A stretch of DNA of 64,000 nucleotides from Streptomyces caelestis (GCF_001279005.1 NZ_LGCN01000194.1:1-64000), one strand, 5' to 3'; numbered from the stretch's first letter, positions 8,786-17,582 are shown. Program-made: numbers and translations. Notes: generated by a model from the sequence alone, not told the origin.

Positions 8786-8859
8786 TGACACCGAGCAACC
8801 ATGTGCGGAGGCCGTCGGGGGCAGCGGAGCGCGCTGTGGCGCAGGTCGGCCGGCACCGA
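8786..8859. repeat. Dispersed 74-bp repeat, copy A
   Basis: These 74 bases match 11987-12060 in the same orientation with 66 identities. No protein family is recognisable in either copy in any frame. Both sit in gene-poor, relic-rich stretches on either side of the ABC exporter. Confidence 0.75.
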
Positions 8860-8931
8860 GTCGGCACGCCACGGACCCCGTGCTGGTTCCGTGCCGGCTT
8901 CGAAAGCCGGAATCACGGAAAACCGCAGGTC

Positions 8932-9064
8932 CTAGCTCCGATCGGATGAGTTGTCGTACCACTCGACGGTGGTGCCGATGAGGGACGCGGCGACGATGTG
9001 CTTGAGGTTGTTCGGGGCCGGTGGAGCGGTTGCGGGCGGGTGGAGCGGTTGCGGGCGACGACAT
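8932..9064 (-). pseudogene. MFS transporter N-terminal relic, frameshifted by a 19-bp tandem duplication
   Basis: From the ATG at 9064 the minus strand reads MSSPATAPPA. A perfect 19-bp duplication (9020-9038 and 9039-9057) then shifts the frame. With one copy removed the reading is MSSPATAPPAPNNLKHIVAA followed by SLIGTTVEWYD, the N-terminus typical of metabolite:H+ symporter (MHS) MFS transporters. The gene is then cut off at a stop at 8932-8934, a few codons into the first membrane helix. It is dead twice over: truncated and frameshifted. Confidence 0.7.
9020..9057. repeat. Perfect 19-bp tandem duplication
   Basis: Two abutting identical copies of GGTGGAGCGGTTGCGGGCG. The duplication inserts 19 bases in the MFS relic and accounts for its frameshift. 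Its perfection suggests it is recent relative to the truncation of the gene. Confidence 0.95.
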
Positions 9065-9209
9065 CGGCGCCACTTCCTGGGGTGTGACGGGGACGTTTGC
9101 GTGTCGCCACACCGTAGGAATCCGCAGGTCAGGCGCACATGTGGCGGGGCAACATAGTTCGGGGGTCGGCTATGCGTGCGGCCGCCATGCCAGTTCGTGG
9201 AAAGCCGGT

Positions 9210-9494
9210 TCAGGGATCGACGGTGGTCAAAACGAGTGGCGTCCGGGCCGCGAAGACCTCCGGGAGGCGGTCCAGGTCCTCGGCCGTGACGGTGACCAGA
9301 CGCAGGCCGTGATGGCGGGCCGGTTCCCGTGTGCACGCGAGCTTCGCCGCGTACGCCTCCTTCGTCATGAGGCCCAGGGCTTCGACGAACGTGCCGTCCG
9401 CCAGGCGCCAGTCGGCCCGTAGGCCGGTCGTGGGCGGTCGGCCGCTTGAAACCTCATGCGTCACAAGAGTTCCGAACGTCGGCGATTCGGCCAT
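9210..9494 (-). pseudogene. C-terminal fragment of a nuclease-like protein
   Basis: A 94-residue reading frame whose middle, LRADWRLADGTFVEALGLM, then YAAKLACTREPARHHGLRLV, resembles the C-terminal PD-(D/E)xK-like segment of some actinobacterial hypothetical proteins (DW..DGTFVE, then K/R..A..HGL.L). Upstream on the same strand, in a different frame, lies LGPLYRSWAAAHHGR, which could be the displaced N-terminal part, so the gene is probably broken. No good ribosome site precedes the ATG at 9494. Function is uncertain. Confidence 0.4.
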
Positions 9495-9662
9495 GGTGGG
9501 CCGCCGCCCAGGAGCGGTACAGCGGGCCCAGGGCCATACGGGCCGTGCGGCGCAAGGGATCCACGCCGTCCGGAATCGAGCGCGTTCGAATCCCGGTCGG
9601 CGTCGTTAAGCCGTGCACTGCCGAACCGCCCAGGTACGGCACCGACCTCACGGAGGGACCAG

Positions 9663-11552
9663 GTGACTGTGACCGCCGCCTCGACGAAGACCCCCGACAC
9701 GCCTCCCCCGCCACCGCCGGCCACCATCAGCTTCGAGGGCAAGTTCGGCAAGAACCCACTGGAAGGAGCCGGCTTCGGGGCGATGTGCCGACGCTTGCCC
9801 TCCGTACTGGCCCACACCGCCCGCAAGGCGTGGGCCGTCGACAGGGCAGGCTCCGTTCTCCTCCTGGTGTGCCAGGTGCTCACCGGCGTCGCCGCCGCTG
9901 TCGTCCTGGCCTCCACCGCCCGCGCCATGACGCACGTCCTCGGCGGCGGCACCGTTTCCGAACGGCTGCACGGAGCGGTCCCCGCCTTGATCATGGTGAC
10001 CCTGGCCGCGGGCGCCGGCCGGGTCTGCAGCCTCCTGTCCTCGTACGCGGATGGACGCATCACGCCCCTGCTGACCACCGAAGCCGACGTCGCGCTCGTC
10101 TCCGCCGTCCTGCGCGTGGAGTCGTCCGCCTACGGGAGGGACGGTTTCGCCGACCAGCAGGAGGCGGCCGAGATCGGCGTCACCCGCACACGCCTGATGG
10201 TGCAGGACGCGCAGCGGTTCATGTCCGCCCTGATCCGCATGATCGCCGCCGGCGGGGTCGTCACCGCACTGCACCCGCTGATGCTGCCGGTGCTTCTCCT
10301 GGCCGTGCTGCCCGCCGGCGTCGGAGCCGTGCTGTCGGCCCGCGTCGACTACCGCACGCACTTCCTCAACCTCGGCGACCGCAACGTACGCGCCATGATG
10401 CGCAGCTGGGCCACCCACTCCCGCTTCGGCGACGAGATCCGCGCCAACGGCATGACCGGCTACCAGATCTACTGGTACCAAGCCCTGTCCGACCGCATCG
10501 ACCGGCGCACCCTGGAAGCGGCGCCGCAGATGCTGCGCATCCAGTCGTCCACCAGCGCCCTGGGCGGCTTCTTCCTGATGTGCACCTGGGCGACCCTCGC
10601 CGGCCTTGCCGTCACCGGCCGTATCGCGCTGCCCGTCGCGGCCACCGCGGTGGTCGCCGTCCAGACCGCGCTCGCCGCGCTCTCCCAGGTCGTCATCAAC
10701 GGCGCTGCCCTGTTCCACACCTCGCTCTACCTCGCCGACATGCGGGCATTCCTCGACCTCGCACGCGAACGCGCCCCGAAGCGGGGTGAGCTGACGATCC
10801 CGGAGCGGATCGACGAGATCCGTATCGAGGAAGCCGTCTACCACTACCCCGGCAAGGAGGATCCGGCCGTCGCAGGTGTCTCCTTGACTCTGCGCCGCGG
10901 CGAGATCCTGGCCGTCGTCGGCGCGAACGGTTCCGGCAAGTCCACCCTGACCAGGCTCATCACCGGGATCGTGCTCGCCGACAAAGGGCGCGTCCTGTGG
11001 GACGGCGTCGATCTCGCCGACGCGGACCCCGACTGCGTGTGGAGCCGCACCTCACTGGTCCCCCAGAACTTCGCGTGCTGGCCGTTGCGGGCCCGCGAGA
11101 ACATCACTCTGGGCCAGCCGCGCACCCAGGACGACGAGCCGGTGTGGGACGCCGTCGACGCCGTCGGCATGCGCGAGGAGATCGAGAGACTGCCCCGCCG
11201 GCTCGACACCCTGCTGGCCCGGGAGCTGTTCGGCGGCGCCGAACTGTCGGGCGGCCAGTGGCAGCGGCTCGTGTGCGGCCGCGCGCTGTACCGGCAGACG
11301 CCGCTCATGATCCTGGACGAGCCCACCTCGCAGATGGACGCCCGCGGCGAGCACGCGATCTTCACGCAGATCAAGCGTCTCGCACCCCGGTGCGTGACGA
11401 TCGTCGTCACGCACCAGTTGGAGAACACCCGGCTGGCCGACCGCATCCTCGTGATGGACAAAGGCCGCGTCGTCGAGCAGGGCACGTACGACGACCTGGT
11501 CGGTGCGGGCGGCCAGTTCGCCGACCTCGTCGCCCTGGCCAAGGACCGCTGA
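9663..11552 (+). CDS. ABC transporter, fused permease and ATP-binding protein
   Basis: A 629-residue half-transporter of the exporter type. An ~60-residue N-terminal tail rich in Pro is followed by a membrane domain (about 60-370), then an ATPase domain: Walker A GANGSGKST (about 419-427), signature LSGGQWQR (about 528), Walker B LMILDEP (about 549) and switch His in VVTHQ. The GTG at 9663 has GGAGGG five bases before it; a second GTG lies at 9669. Such proteins usually form homodimers in the membrane and export a small molecule, lipid or peptide. Its substrate is unknown. Only 24 bases downstream a second gene starts but is cut short, so the transporter has probably lost its operon partner. 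Confidence 0.9.
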   Translation: MTVTAASTKTPDTPPPPPPATISFEGKFGKNPLEGAGFGAMCRRLPSVLAHTARKAWAVDRAGSVLLLVCQVLTGVAAAVVLASTARAMTHVLGGGTVSERLHGAVPALIMVTLAAGAGRVCSLLSSYADGRITPLLTTEADVALVSAVLRVESSAYGRDGFADQQEAAEIGVTRTRLMVQDAQRFMSALIRMIAAGGVVTALHPLMLPVLLLAVLPAGVGAVLSARVDYRTHFLNLGDRNVRAMMRSWATHSRFGDEIRANGMTGYQIYWYQALSDRIDRRTLEAAPQMLRIQSSTSALGGFFLMCTWATLAGLAVTGRIALPVAATAVVAVQTALAALSQVVINGAALFHTSLYLADMRAFLDLARERAPKRGELTIPERIDEIRIEEAVYHYPGKEDPAVAGVSLTLRRGEILAVVGANGSGKSTLTRLITGIVLADKGRVLWDGVDLADADPDCVWSRTSLVPQNFACWPLRARENITLGQPRTQDDEPVWDAVDAVGMREEIERLPRRLDTLLARELFGGAELSGGQWQRLVCGRALYRQTPLMILDEPTSQMDARGEHAIFTQIKRLAPRCVTIVVTHQLENTRLADRILVMDKGRVVEQGTYDDLVGAGGQFADLVALAKDR

Positions 11553-11576
11553 CCCACCCACGGAACCGAGACCCGC

Positions 11577-11696
11577 ATGACTGACACCCGGCAAATGATC
11601 GCCGACCTCGCCGGCCGCCTCGACGACCGCTCCACGCTCCCCGCCCGGCAGGTCCCAGGGGGTGGGGGCGAGATCCTGTCGGTCGGCGCCTCGTAA
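11577..11696 (+). pseudogene. Truncated ORF behind the ABC exporter
   Basis: An ATG 24 bases after the exporter stop opens a 39-codon frame (MTDTRQMIADLAGRLDDRST onward) that loses protein-like character after about 25 codons (PGGGGEILSVGAS) and ends at 11694-11696. I read it as the first part of a lost second gene of the operon. The family is not recognisable from so short a piece. Confidence 0.45.
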
Positions 11697-12360
11697 CGGT
11701 TCGAGTTCGGATTCGCGGGAACCCGGTTCCCTCTCGTCCCGCTTCCGTGCACGCTGCCGGTCGACGGCTGCGGCCGCCTTGTTCGTGTCCGTGACCGGAG
11801 CGGCGGTCGAATCGACACGGACGGGGGATCTCTGTGCTGAGCCGGTCGAGTGCCTCTTCCGCGGATACTGACATGGCGCGGCACCGTACGAGCGCGGGTA
11901 CGGGCGCACGAAAGTGCGCATGAGCGCTCGCGCCGCCTCGGCAAGCAGGGGACGGCCGGCTCATCCCCGTCGGCTCAGGCCGTCGATGACACCGGGCAAC
12001 CATGTGCGGAGGCCGGCGGGGGCAGTGGAGCGCGCCGCGACGCGGATCGGCCGGCACCGACCTCGCCTCCTCACCCGCACAGGGCGGTCGAGCCTCCGAC
12101 CGGCACGGAGACCACGCTCCGGGACACCGGCGCACGGGCCCGTGACGGACGTCGGCTCCGCGTCCCGGTTCCCGCACGGGGGAGTGGGGGGAACGGCTGT
12201 CCGCGACTGCGCGGGAGGACGCCGCGGGCGCGCCGCTGGGACTGGCGGTGAGCGGACAGGGGACAGCCGGCGAGAACCGTGCCGCGCCCACGTCGGCAGT
12301 CCGCCGCGGGGCGTGAGCGGGCGGGAGCAGGGGCCCAGGTTCATCCGAGGACCGGTGGGA
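11697..12360. other. Gene-poor stretch
   Basis: About 660 bases with no convincing gene on either strand. Open frames exist but have no ribosome sites or recognisable domains. It holds copy B of the 74-bp repeat at 11987-12060. It is likely an accumulation of eroded sequence between the broken exporter operon and the glycosyltransferase. Confidence 0.5.
11987..12060. repeat. Dispersed 74-bp repeat, copy B
   Basis: Second copy of the 8786-8859 repeat, 66 of 74 identical, direct orientation, 3.2 kb away. The differences cluster in the last third. Nothing identifies it as an insertion-sequence end. Confidence 0.75.
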
Positions 12361-13659
12361 TCACCCCGTGGCGGCCCGCTCGATCAGGTCCGCGGCGGTA
12401 CGCAGGCCGTCGCGCGCCCGGATCGTCTCGCCGGTCCCGGTGAGGGTGCGTCGCAGAGCCGTGTCGCCGAGCAGGCGGTCGATCGCGTCGTGGAGTCGGG
12501 CGTCGGTGAAGCGGTACGGGTCGAGCCGGACGCCGTACCCCAGTTCGGCCATGCGCTGGGCGTTGTCGTGCTGGTCCCAGAACAGCGGCAGCAGGATCAT
12601 GGGCTTGCCGAAGTGCAGGGCCTCGGTGGTCGTGTTGTTGCCGCCGTGCGTGATGACGAGATCGACGAGCGGGAGGATCCGGGGCTGCGGCAGGAACTCC
12701 TCGCCCCACATGTTCGGCGGCAACTCGATCTCCTCGTGCAGCGGGCCTTTGGAGACGATGCAGCGGTGCGGGGTGCGGGCGAGCGAGGCGATGACCCCGC
12801 GCATGAGGTCCACGTCGGCCGAGCCGAGCGAGCCGAGGCTGAAATAGATCAGCGCGCCGTCGCCGTCGGCCAGGACGGGCGGCAGCGTGAAACTCTCCCG
12901 CGTCTCGCGGACCGAGGAGTCCAGCCGGTGCCAGGTGGGGCCCAGCGGGCGGGCGTCCGTGTAGTCGGCCGACTCGGGATAGACGTACAGGTTCAGATCG
13001 CCCTCGTGGATGAACTCCAGGTCGGGCAGCGGACGCGCGCCCTGCTCGGTCACCCAGGCGTTGAAATCGCTCCACAGGCTCCGGTGCGTGCGGTCGTACT
13101 CGGCGCGGAACTCGTCCCACCCGCTCCGTTCCCCGGTCGGGTATCCGGAGAACGGCGGCGGAACGCGCTCGCCCTTCATCTCCAGGGGGTTGCACGAAAC
13201 GACCCGCACGAAAGGAACGCCCGCCGTGGTCAACGCCGGGAAGCACACGACGTTGTCCTCGACGATCACATCCGGCCGGACCCGGTCGATGATCTCCTTC
13301 AGCCGCGGCTCGCAGTACCGGGCGCCGGAGACCAACTCCTCCCACACCGGCTTGATCCAGGTGCCCAGTTGCTCGAGGGTCGGCTTCCGGAACTCGGGCG
13401 CGGTGTCGCGTACGAAGTCCTTCCAGAACTGGCCCGCGTCCTGGGGCTGTTCGGGCGGCGGAGCCAGATCGACCAGTTCCTCCTCGAAACCGAGCGGCGT
13501 GAGGCGGCCCTTCCAGGACGCCTCCGCGGCGAACACCACACGGTGCCCCCGGCGGCGCAGCACGTCTCCGATCCCCACGCAGTTGTTCGTCGGCCCGTAC
13601 GCGCTCTCCGGTGCGAAGAGGATGGTCAGGGGCCGTAACGGTCCTCCCGTAGGCGACAA
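12361..13659 (-). CDS. MGT-family glycosyltransferase (macrolide/UDP-glycosyltransferase type)
   Basis: A 432-residue GT1/GT-B fold enzyme. The N-terminal Rossmann half opens with LTILFAPESAYGPTNNCVGI. The C-terminal half holds the nucleotide-sugar site: ITHGGNNTTTEALHFGKPMI and LPLFWDQHDNAQRMAELGYG, close to the HGG..T..E...G.P....P...DQ..NA consensus. It should transfer a sugar from UDP or dTDP to a small aglycone. Start: I prefer the TTG at 13659 because GAGGAG lies six bases upstream; an ATG at 13809 would add a low-complexity extension. The gene stands alone, so it may be a self-protection enzyme that inactivates macrolides, but that is only inferred from family precedent. Confidence 0.88.
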   Translation of the reverse strand: MSPTGGPLRPLTILFAPESAYGPTNNCVGIGDVLRRRGHRVVFAAEASWKGRLTPLGFEEELVDLAPPPEQPQDAGQFWKDFVRDTAPEFRKPTLEQLGTWIKPVWEELVSGARYCEPRLKEIIDRVRPDVIVEDNVVCFPALTTAGVPFVRVVSCNPLEMKGERVPPPFSGYPTGERSGWDEFRAEYDRTHRSLWSDFNAWVTEQGARPLPDLEFIHEGDLNLYVYPESADYTDARPLGPTWHRLDSSVRETRESFTLPPVLADGDGALIYFSLGSLGSADVDLMRGVIASLARTPHRCIVSKGPLHEEIELPPNMWGEEFLPQPRILPLVDLVITHGGNNTTTEALHFGKPMILLPLFWDQHDNAQRMAELGYGVRLDPYRFTDARLHDAIDRLLGDTALRRTLTGTGETIRARDGLRTAADLIERAATG

Positions 13660-13985
13660 GACCAACTCCTCTGACGACGAAGGCGGTTCCGAAGTCTCGC
13701 ACCGGATCCGAACGCCGGGCAAGACCACCGGGACCGCCGTCCGGCGACGGCACCCGGCCCACTCGCCCGCCTGCTCGGCCAGGACGGACCGGACCGGCGG
13801 CGGCGCCATGGCTCGCGCTGCCGTGAGTGCCGGTCATCGGCTCCTGTCGTCCGGCCCGCAGCAGGCCGCATCGGGCAGGGCCTCGTTCCCCGGTCGGCGC
13901 CGACTCCAACGGGCCGGCGGCGGAAGAACCGCGACTCCCGGCGCCGGTCGGACGGGTCGCCCTCGCCGGGGCAGGCGTCACCCGG
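13660..13985. other. Intergenic stretch upstream of the glycosyltransferase
   Basis: About 326 bases between the glycosyltransferase start and the stop of the DUF4190-like gene. It should contain the glycosyltransferase promoter on the minus strand. I see no clear -35/-10 pair, operator or RNA gene. Confidence 0.4.
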
Positions 13986-14387
13986 TCAGTTGTCGATGTC
14001 CTCGTCGAAGTCCTTGGCGCACGCGTCGCGCTCGCTCTGCGTGTCGGCGTGCCTGACGCAGTCGTTGAAGTCCTTGAACTCGTCCGAGTTGAGGATCGAC
14101 GCACCGATTGCGATGATCACGACGGACGCGATCGTTCCCAACGCGCCGAGGACCGCGCCCACGATGGACATCGTGCCGTGCGGGGCCCGGCCGCCACGCG
14201 CCGTGCGCGCACCGACGATGCCGAGGACCAGCGCCAGGATACCGAGCACGACACCGCCGACGACGGTCCAGAAGAGGACGACCGACAGGATGCCGAGGAC
14301 GAGCGCGGCGATCGCCGGTCCGTTCCCCCGTCTCGTGCCCGGCTGCGTGAGGTCGTTCCGTGGCATGGGGTTCTCCGGGAAGGACAT
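13986..14387 (-). CDS. DUF4190-like small membrane protein
   Basis: A 133-residue protein with a polar N-terminus, two or three membrane helices (AIAALVLGILSVVLFWTVVG, VLGILALVLGIVGARTARGG and IVGAVLGALGTIASVVIIAI) and an acidic C-terminal tail with the Cys pair of DFNDCVRHADTQSERDACAK. The helix layout and the LGILSV..G.VLGILALVLG pattern fit DUF4190. Function is unknown. The ATG at 14387 has GAGGG seven bases upstream. It has no obvious operon partner. Confidence 0.75.
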   Translation of the reverse strand: MSFPENPMPRNDLTQPGTRRGNGPAIAALVLGILSVVLFWTVVGGVVLGILALVLGIVGARTARGGRAPHGTMSIVGAVLGALGTIASVVIIAIGASILNSDEFKDFNDCVRHADTQSERDACAKDFDEDIDN

Positions 14388-14661
14388 GTCGTCACCCTCG
14401 TTTCCGGGTTCGTTCCAGTGGGCCGTCGTACACGCCGTCTGCCCCGGTGCCGGGGCCGAATGCCTCCGGCCGGGCCGACCGGAGGCGGCGGTGAACCGGT
14501 CCTCGGCTCATGGGGAATCCCGAAGGCGGTGCGGCGACCGTTCCCCACGCGGTCCGCGGGGTGGCGTGCCGGAGGCGCATGATGATCGTTCCGAAGCGGT
14601 CAACGCCCGTCGTGCCGGCGATCGAGTGAGGCGATGGGTTGTGCGGCCACGAGTCGACGGC

Positions 14662-15039
14662 ATGCGCACGATGGAGCCCGGCACCTCGGGCGGGCTGCGG
14701 GGCCGGCTCGACTCGCTGGTCCTGGCCGGGCGGAAGACCGCCACGACCTGCCTGCCGGCCGAGTACGTCGAGGAGGCCGAGGGCCTCGAGTCCGTCGGTG
14801 AGCGGATGGCCCTCCTGGACGACGACGGTCACGCGATCGCCGTCCTGGAGATCACGGGGGTGGAGCAGAAGCCCTTCGTCGAGGTCACGTGGGAACACGC
14901 TGCCGCCGAGGGCGAGGGTGACGCCTCCCTCGAGGAGTGGCGCACGGTGCACCGCGGCTTCTGGAGGAGCGGGGGCGCACCGGTCGAGGACGGCACTCCC
15001 GTCGTGTGCCTCACCTTCCGCGTCGTGAAGACCTCCTGA
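14662..15039 (+). CDS. ASCH domain protein
   Basis: A 125-residue ASCH (PUA-like RNA-binding) protein. Features are RDSLVLAGRKT-like text near residues 14-24 (here LDSLVLAGRKTATT), the turn LLDDDGHAIAVLEITGVE, and the C-terminal EEWRTVHRGFWR. ASCH proteins are thought to bind RNA or nucleotides; some are amidohydrolases acting on N4-acetylcytidine. The start is uncertain: ATG 14662 is given, but a GTG at 14641 with a GTGAGG upstream is also possible. A hairpin follows the stop. Confidence 0.85.
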   Translation: MRTMEPGTSGGLRGRLDSLVLAGRKTATTCLPAEYVEEAEGLESVGERMALLDDDGHAIAVLEITGVEQKPFVEVTWEHAAAEGEGDASLEEWRTVHRGFWRSGGAPVEDGTPVVCLTFRVVKTS

Positions 15040-15065
15040 CCGCAGGTCCCGGCACCGGCGGGAAA

Positions 15066-15084
15066 CGGCCGCCACGGGCGGCCG
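15066..15084 (+). terminator. Probable terminator of the ASCH gene
   Basis: CGGCCGCC and GGCGGCCG form an 8-bp perfect stem with a 3-base loop, starting 27 bases after the ASCH stop. There is no T tract, which is common in high-GC actinobacteria. Confidence 0.5.
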
Positions 15085-15108
15085 GTACACCCGCGGACGG
15101 CCCGTCTG

Positions 15109-15137
15109 TTGACAGGACGTCACACCCCTCCCATCAT
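15109..15137 (+). promoter_or_regulatory. Promoter of the secreted glycoside hydrolase
   Basis: A perfect -35 TTGACA at 15109-15114 is followed after 17 bases by CATCAT at 15132-15137. The -10 box abuts and overlaps by one base the CebR-type operator, so a bound repressor would block polymerase. The gene starts about 185 bases downstream. Confidence 0.7.
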
Positions 15138-15150
15138 GGGAGCGCTCCCA
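15137..15150. promoter_or_regulatory. CebR-type operator
   Basis: TGGGAGCGCTCCCA is a perfect 14-bp palindrome, identical to the consensus bound by CebR, the cello-oligosaccharide-responsive LacI-family repressor of Streptomyces. It lies directly at the -10 region of the glycoside hydrolase promoter, so this enzyme is expected to belong to the cellulose-utilisation regulon. Confidence 0.9.
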
Positions 15151-15322
15151 CCGACGGAATCCGCCACGCGCGGCCCGTGCACGACCGCACCGCATCCACG
15201 CACCGCTTCCTGTGCCGCCGGCGCGGAACGTCCTGTTGCCGTGCCGGCAGTCCGCTTGTCCGGCCGCACGGTCCGGCGTCCGCCGCCCGTTCGTGCCGCC
15301 GGACCCCGAGGGAGGACCCCCC

Positions 15323-17455
15323 ATGTCCTTGCCGCAGAGATCCGGCCGGCCGGCCGGTGCCGGCGTCCGCCACCTCGCACGCGTCGCCGCCGCCCTGGCC
15401 GTCGCGCTCGCCCTGCTGTCCCCGCTGAACACCGCCGGCGCCGCGTCGGCCGCGGCGCCCGAGGAGCCCGCCGCGGACGTCGGCGTCCGGGTCAACGCGC
15501 AGGCGTCACTGGGCCGCATGTCCGACACCGCACGCGGGGTCAACACGGCCGTCTGGGACGCGCACATGAACGATCCCGAGGTCGCCGACCTGATGAAGGC
15601 GGCCGACGTCGGGGCGATGCGCTACCCCGGCGGCTCGTACGCGGACATCTACCACTGGGAGACGCACACGGCGCCCGGCGGATACGTCGCCCCCGGCACC
15701 GGCTTCGACGCCTTCATGGGCACCGTCCGCGCCGCCGGCGCCCAGCCGATCCTGATCGCCAACTACGGCTCCGGCACACCGGAGGAGGCGGCCGGCTGGG
15801 TCCGGTACGCCAACGTCACCAAGGACTACGGTGCGCGGTACTGGGAGATCGGCAACGAGATCTACGGCAACGGCCATTACGGCAGCGGCTGGGAGCACGA
15901 CGAGCACGAGGACAAGAGCCCCCGGGAGTACGCCCGTCAGGTCCGCGCCTACGCCGAGGCCATGAAGGCCGTCGACCCGACCGTCAAGATCGGCGCGGTG
16001 CTCACCACCCCGGGCGAGTGGCCGGACGGCATCGTGGGCGAGGGCGATCCGGGCGACTGGAACCACACCGTGCTCTCCGAGGTCACCGACGTCATCGACT
16101 TCGTGAGCGTCCACTGGTACGCGGGCGGCGCCGACACCACCGCCGAGGACGCCATGACGAGGCTGACCAGGCTGCCCGGTGAGCTGCGGGAGGTGCGCAA
16201 CCAGCTCGACCGGTACGCGGGCGCCGACTCCCCGCGCATCGGCATCGCCCTCACCGAGATCAACACCAACACCGGCGGCGCCATGCTCACCGCCCGCCCC
16301 AACGGCCTGTTCGCCGCCGACGCGTTCCTGACGGCCCTGGAGAACGGCGTCTTCACCGTCGACTGGTGGAACACCCACAACGGCGCGGGCCGGATCACCA
16401 CCGTCGACGGCGAGACGGACTACGGCGACATGGGGATGCTCTCCAGCGGCGCCTGCACCGGCGACGTCTGCGAGCCGGCGCCCAACACGCCGTTCCACCC
16501 CTACTACGGCATGAAGATGACCGGTGAACTGGGCACCGCGGGCGACACCCTGGTCGCCGCCGCGTCCTCCGCGCAGGACGTCTCCGCACACGCCGTGCAC
16601 CGCCGTGACGGACGTCTGAGCGTCCTGCTCATCAACAAGGACCCGGACGCCGCCCGCACCGTGGACCTCGCGTACACGGGCTTCACCCCGTCCGCCGCCG
16701 CACCCGAGGTCAGCCGTTACGCGCGCGGGGACGGCGACGTCACCGACGTCACCGACGGCGGGGCGTCCGCCTCCCGGGTCACCGTGCCGCCGTACGGGAT
16801 GCTCGCCGTCACGCTCACCCCGCAGGCCGGCACCGGGCCGGACGCCTCCGGCGCCGAGGCCCCGGGGACGCCGCGGCTGGCGGCGGTGACCGACACCACC
16901 GCGAAGCTGTCCTGGGAGGGCGCCGCGGGCGCCGCCCGCTACCTGGTCCAGGAGCGCGACGGCGCGCACACCCACGTGGTGGGCGAGACCACCGGCACGT
17001 CCGTGACCCTGCGGAACCTGCCCCCGGGCAGCACCCACACGGTCAACGTGCTGGCGGCCGACGCCTCGGGCCGGCTCTCCGCGCCGTCCACCCCGCTGAC
17101 CTTCACCACCGGCAGCCCGCCGGACGCCCCCTGCGCGGTGACCTACCACCACGACACGAGCTGGGGCAACGGCTTCGTGGCCACGGTCACCCTCCGGAAC
17201 CTCTCGGACACCCCGATCACCGGCTGGACCGTGGACTGGGACTGGCCGACCGACCGTCAGTCGGTGTCCTCCGGCTGGAACGCCACGTTCCACCAGACCG
17301 GCCGGCACGTACGGGTGACCGCCCCCGAGGGCGCCGGGCCGCTGGCCCCGGACGGCGGGTCCACGGCCTCGTTCGGCTTCGTCGGCGCCAACGACGGGCC
17401 CAACCCGCAGCCGACGGCCTTCCGCCTCAACGGCGCCGTCTGCTCGGGAGGCTGA
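15323..17455 (+). CDS. Secreted glycoside hydrolase (clan A, arabinofuranosidase-like) with FN3 and CBM2
   Basis: A 710-residue exported enzyme. A signal peptide (VAAALAVALALLSPLNTAGAA) precedes a TIM-barrel-like catalytic domain. The likely acid/base is E179 in GNEIYGNG and the likely nucleophile E312 in ALTEINTN; RYPGGSYADIYHW resembles the substrate-site strand of arabinofuranosidases. A C-terminal all-beta part, an FN3 domain (about 515-595) and a cellulose-binding CBM2 (about 600-710; Cys near each end, WTVDWDWP, SSGWNATF) follow. It should act on plant cell-wall polysaccharide while held on cellulose. The ATG at 15323 follows GGGAGGAC. Control by the CebR box upstream fits the CBM2. The exact GH family is not certain. 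Confidence 0.85.
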   Translation: MSLPQRSGRPAGAGVRHLARVAAALAVALALLSPLNTAGAASAAAPEEPAADVGVRVNAQASLGRMSDTARGVNTAVWDAHMNDPEVADLMKAADVGAMRYPGGSYADIYHWETHTAPGGYVAPGTGFDAFMGTVRAAGAQPILIANYGSGTPEEAAGWVRYANVTKDYGARYWEIGNEIYGNGHYGSGWEHDEHEDKSPREYARQVRAYAEAMKAVDPTVKIGAVLTTPGEWPDGIVGEGDPGDWNHTVLSEVTDVIDFVSVHWYAGGADTTAEDAMTRLTRLPGELREVRNQLDRYAGADSPRIGIALTEINTNTGGAMLTARPNGLFAADAFLTALENGVFTVDWWNTHNGAGRITTVDGETDYGDMGMLSSGACTGDVCEPAPNTPFHPYYGMKMTGELGTAGDTLVAAASSAQDVSAHAVHRRDGRLSVLLINKDPDAARTVDLAYTGFTPSAAAPEVSRYARGDGDVTDVTDGGASASRVTVPPYGMLAVTLTPQAGTGPDASGAEAPGTPRLAAVTDTTAKLSWEGAAGAARYLVQERDGAHTHVVGETTGTSVTLRNLPPGSTHTVNVLAADASGRLSAPSTPLTFTTGSPPDAPCAVTYHHDTSWGNGFVATVTLRNLSDTPITGWTVDWDWPTDRQSVSSGWNATFHQTGRHVRVTAPEGAGPLAPDGGSTASFGFVGANDGPNPQPTAFRLNGAVCSGG

Positions 17456-17460
17456 CACCC

Positions 17461-17506
17461 GGTCCGCCCGGGACCGGCGGCGGGGTGACCCGCCCCCGGG
17501 CGGACC
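17461..17506 (+). terminator. Terminator after the glycoside hydrolase
   Basis: GGTCCGCCCGGG (17461-17472) and CCCGGGCGGACC (17495-17506) make a perfect 12-bp stem with a 22-base loop, five bases after the stop. Being symmetrical, it may also end transcription of the convergent minus-strand gene at 17583. Confidence 0.75.
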
Positions 17507-17582
17507 GGTCTCCCGCGGGGTGAGGGACGCACGACCGTCCGGCCGCCGCCCGCCTGGCACGGCGAGCGACGTGCCTTTCGAG

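Noticed and set aside
9575..9606. tRNA-like T-loop text (GTTCGAATCCC)
   Set aside because: The flanking bases do not pair into a T stem and there is no anticodon arm or acceptor stem upstream.
13659..13809. ATG at 13809 as glycosyltransferase start
   Set aside because: The added 50 residues are low-complexity, while the TTG at 13659 has GAGGAG at ideal spacing.
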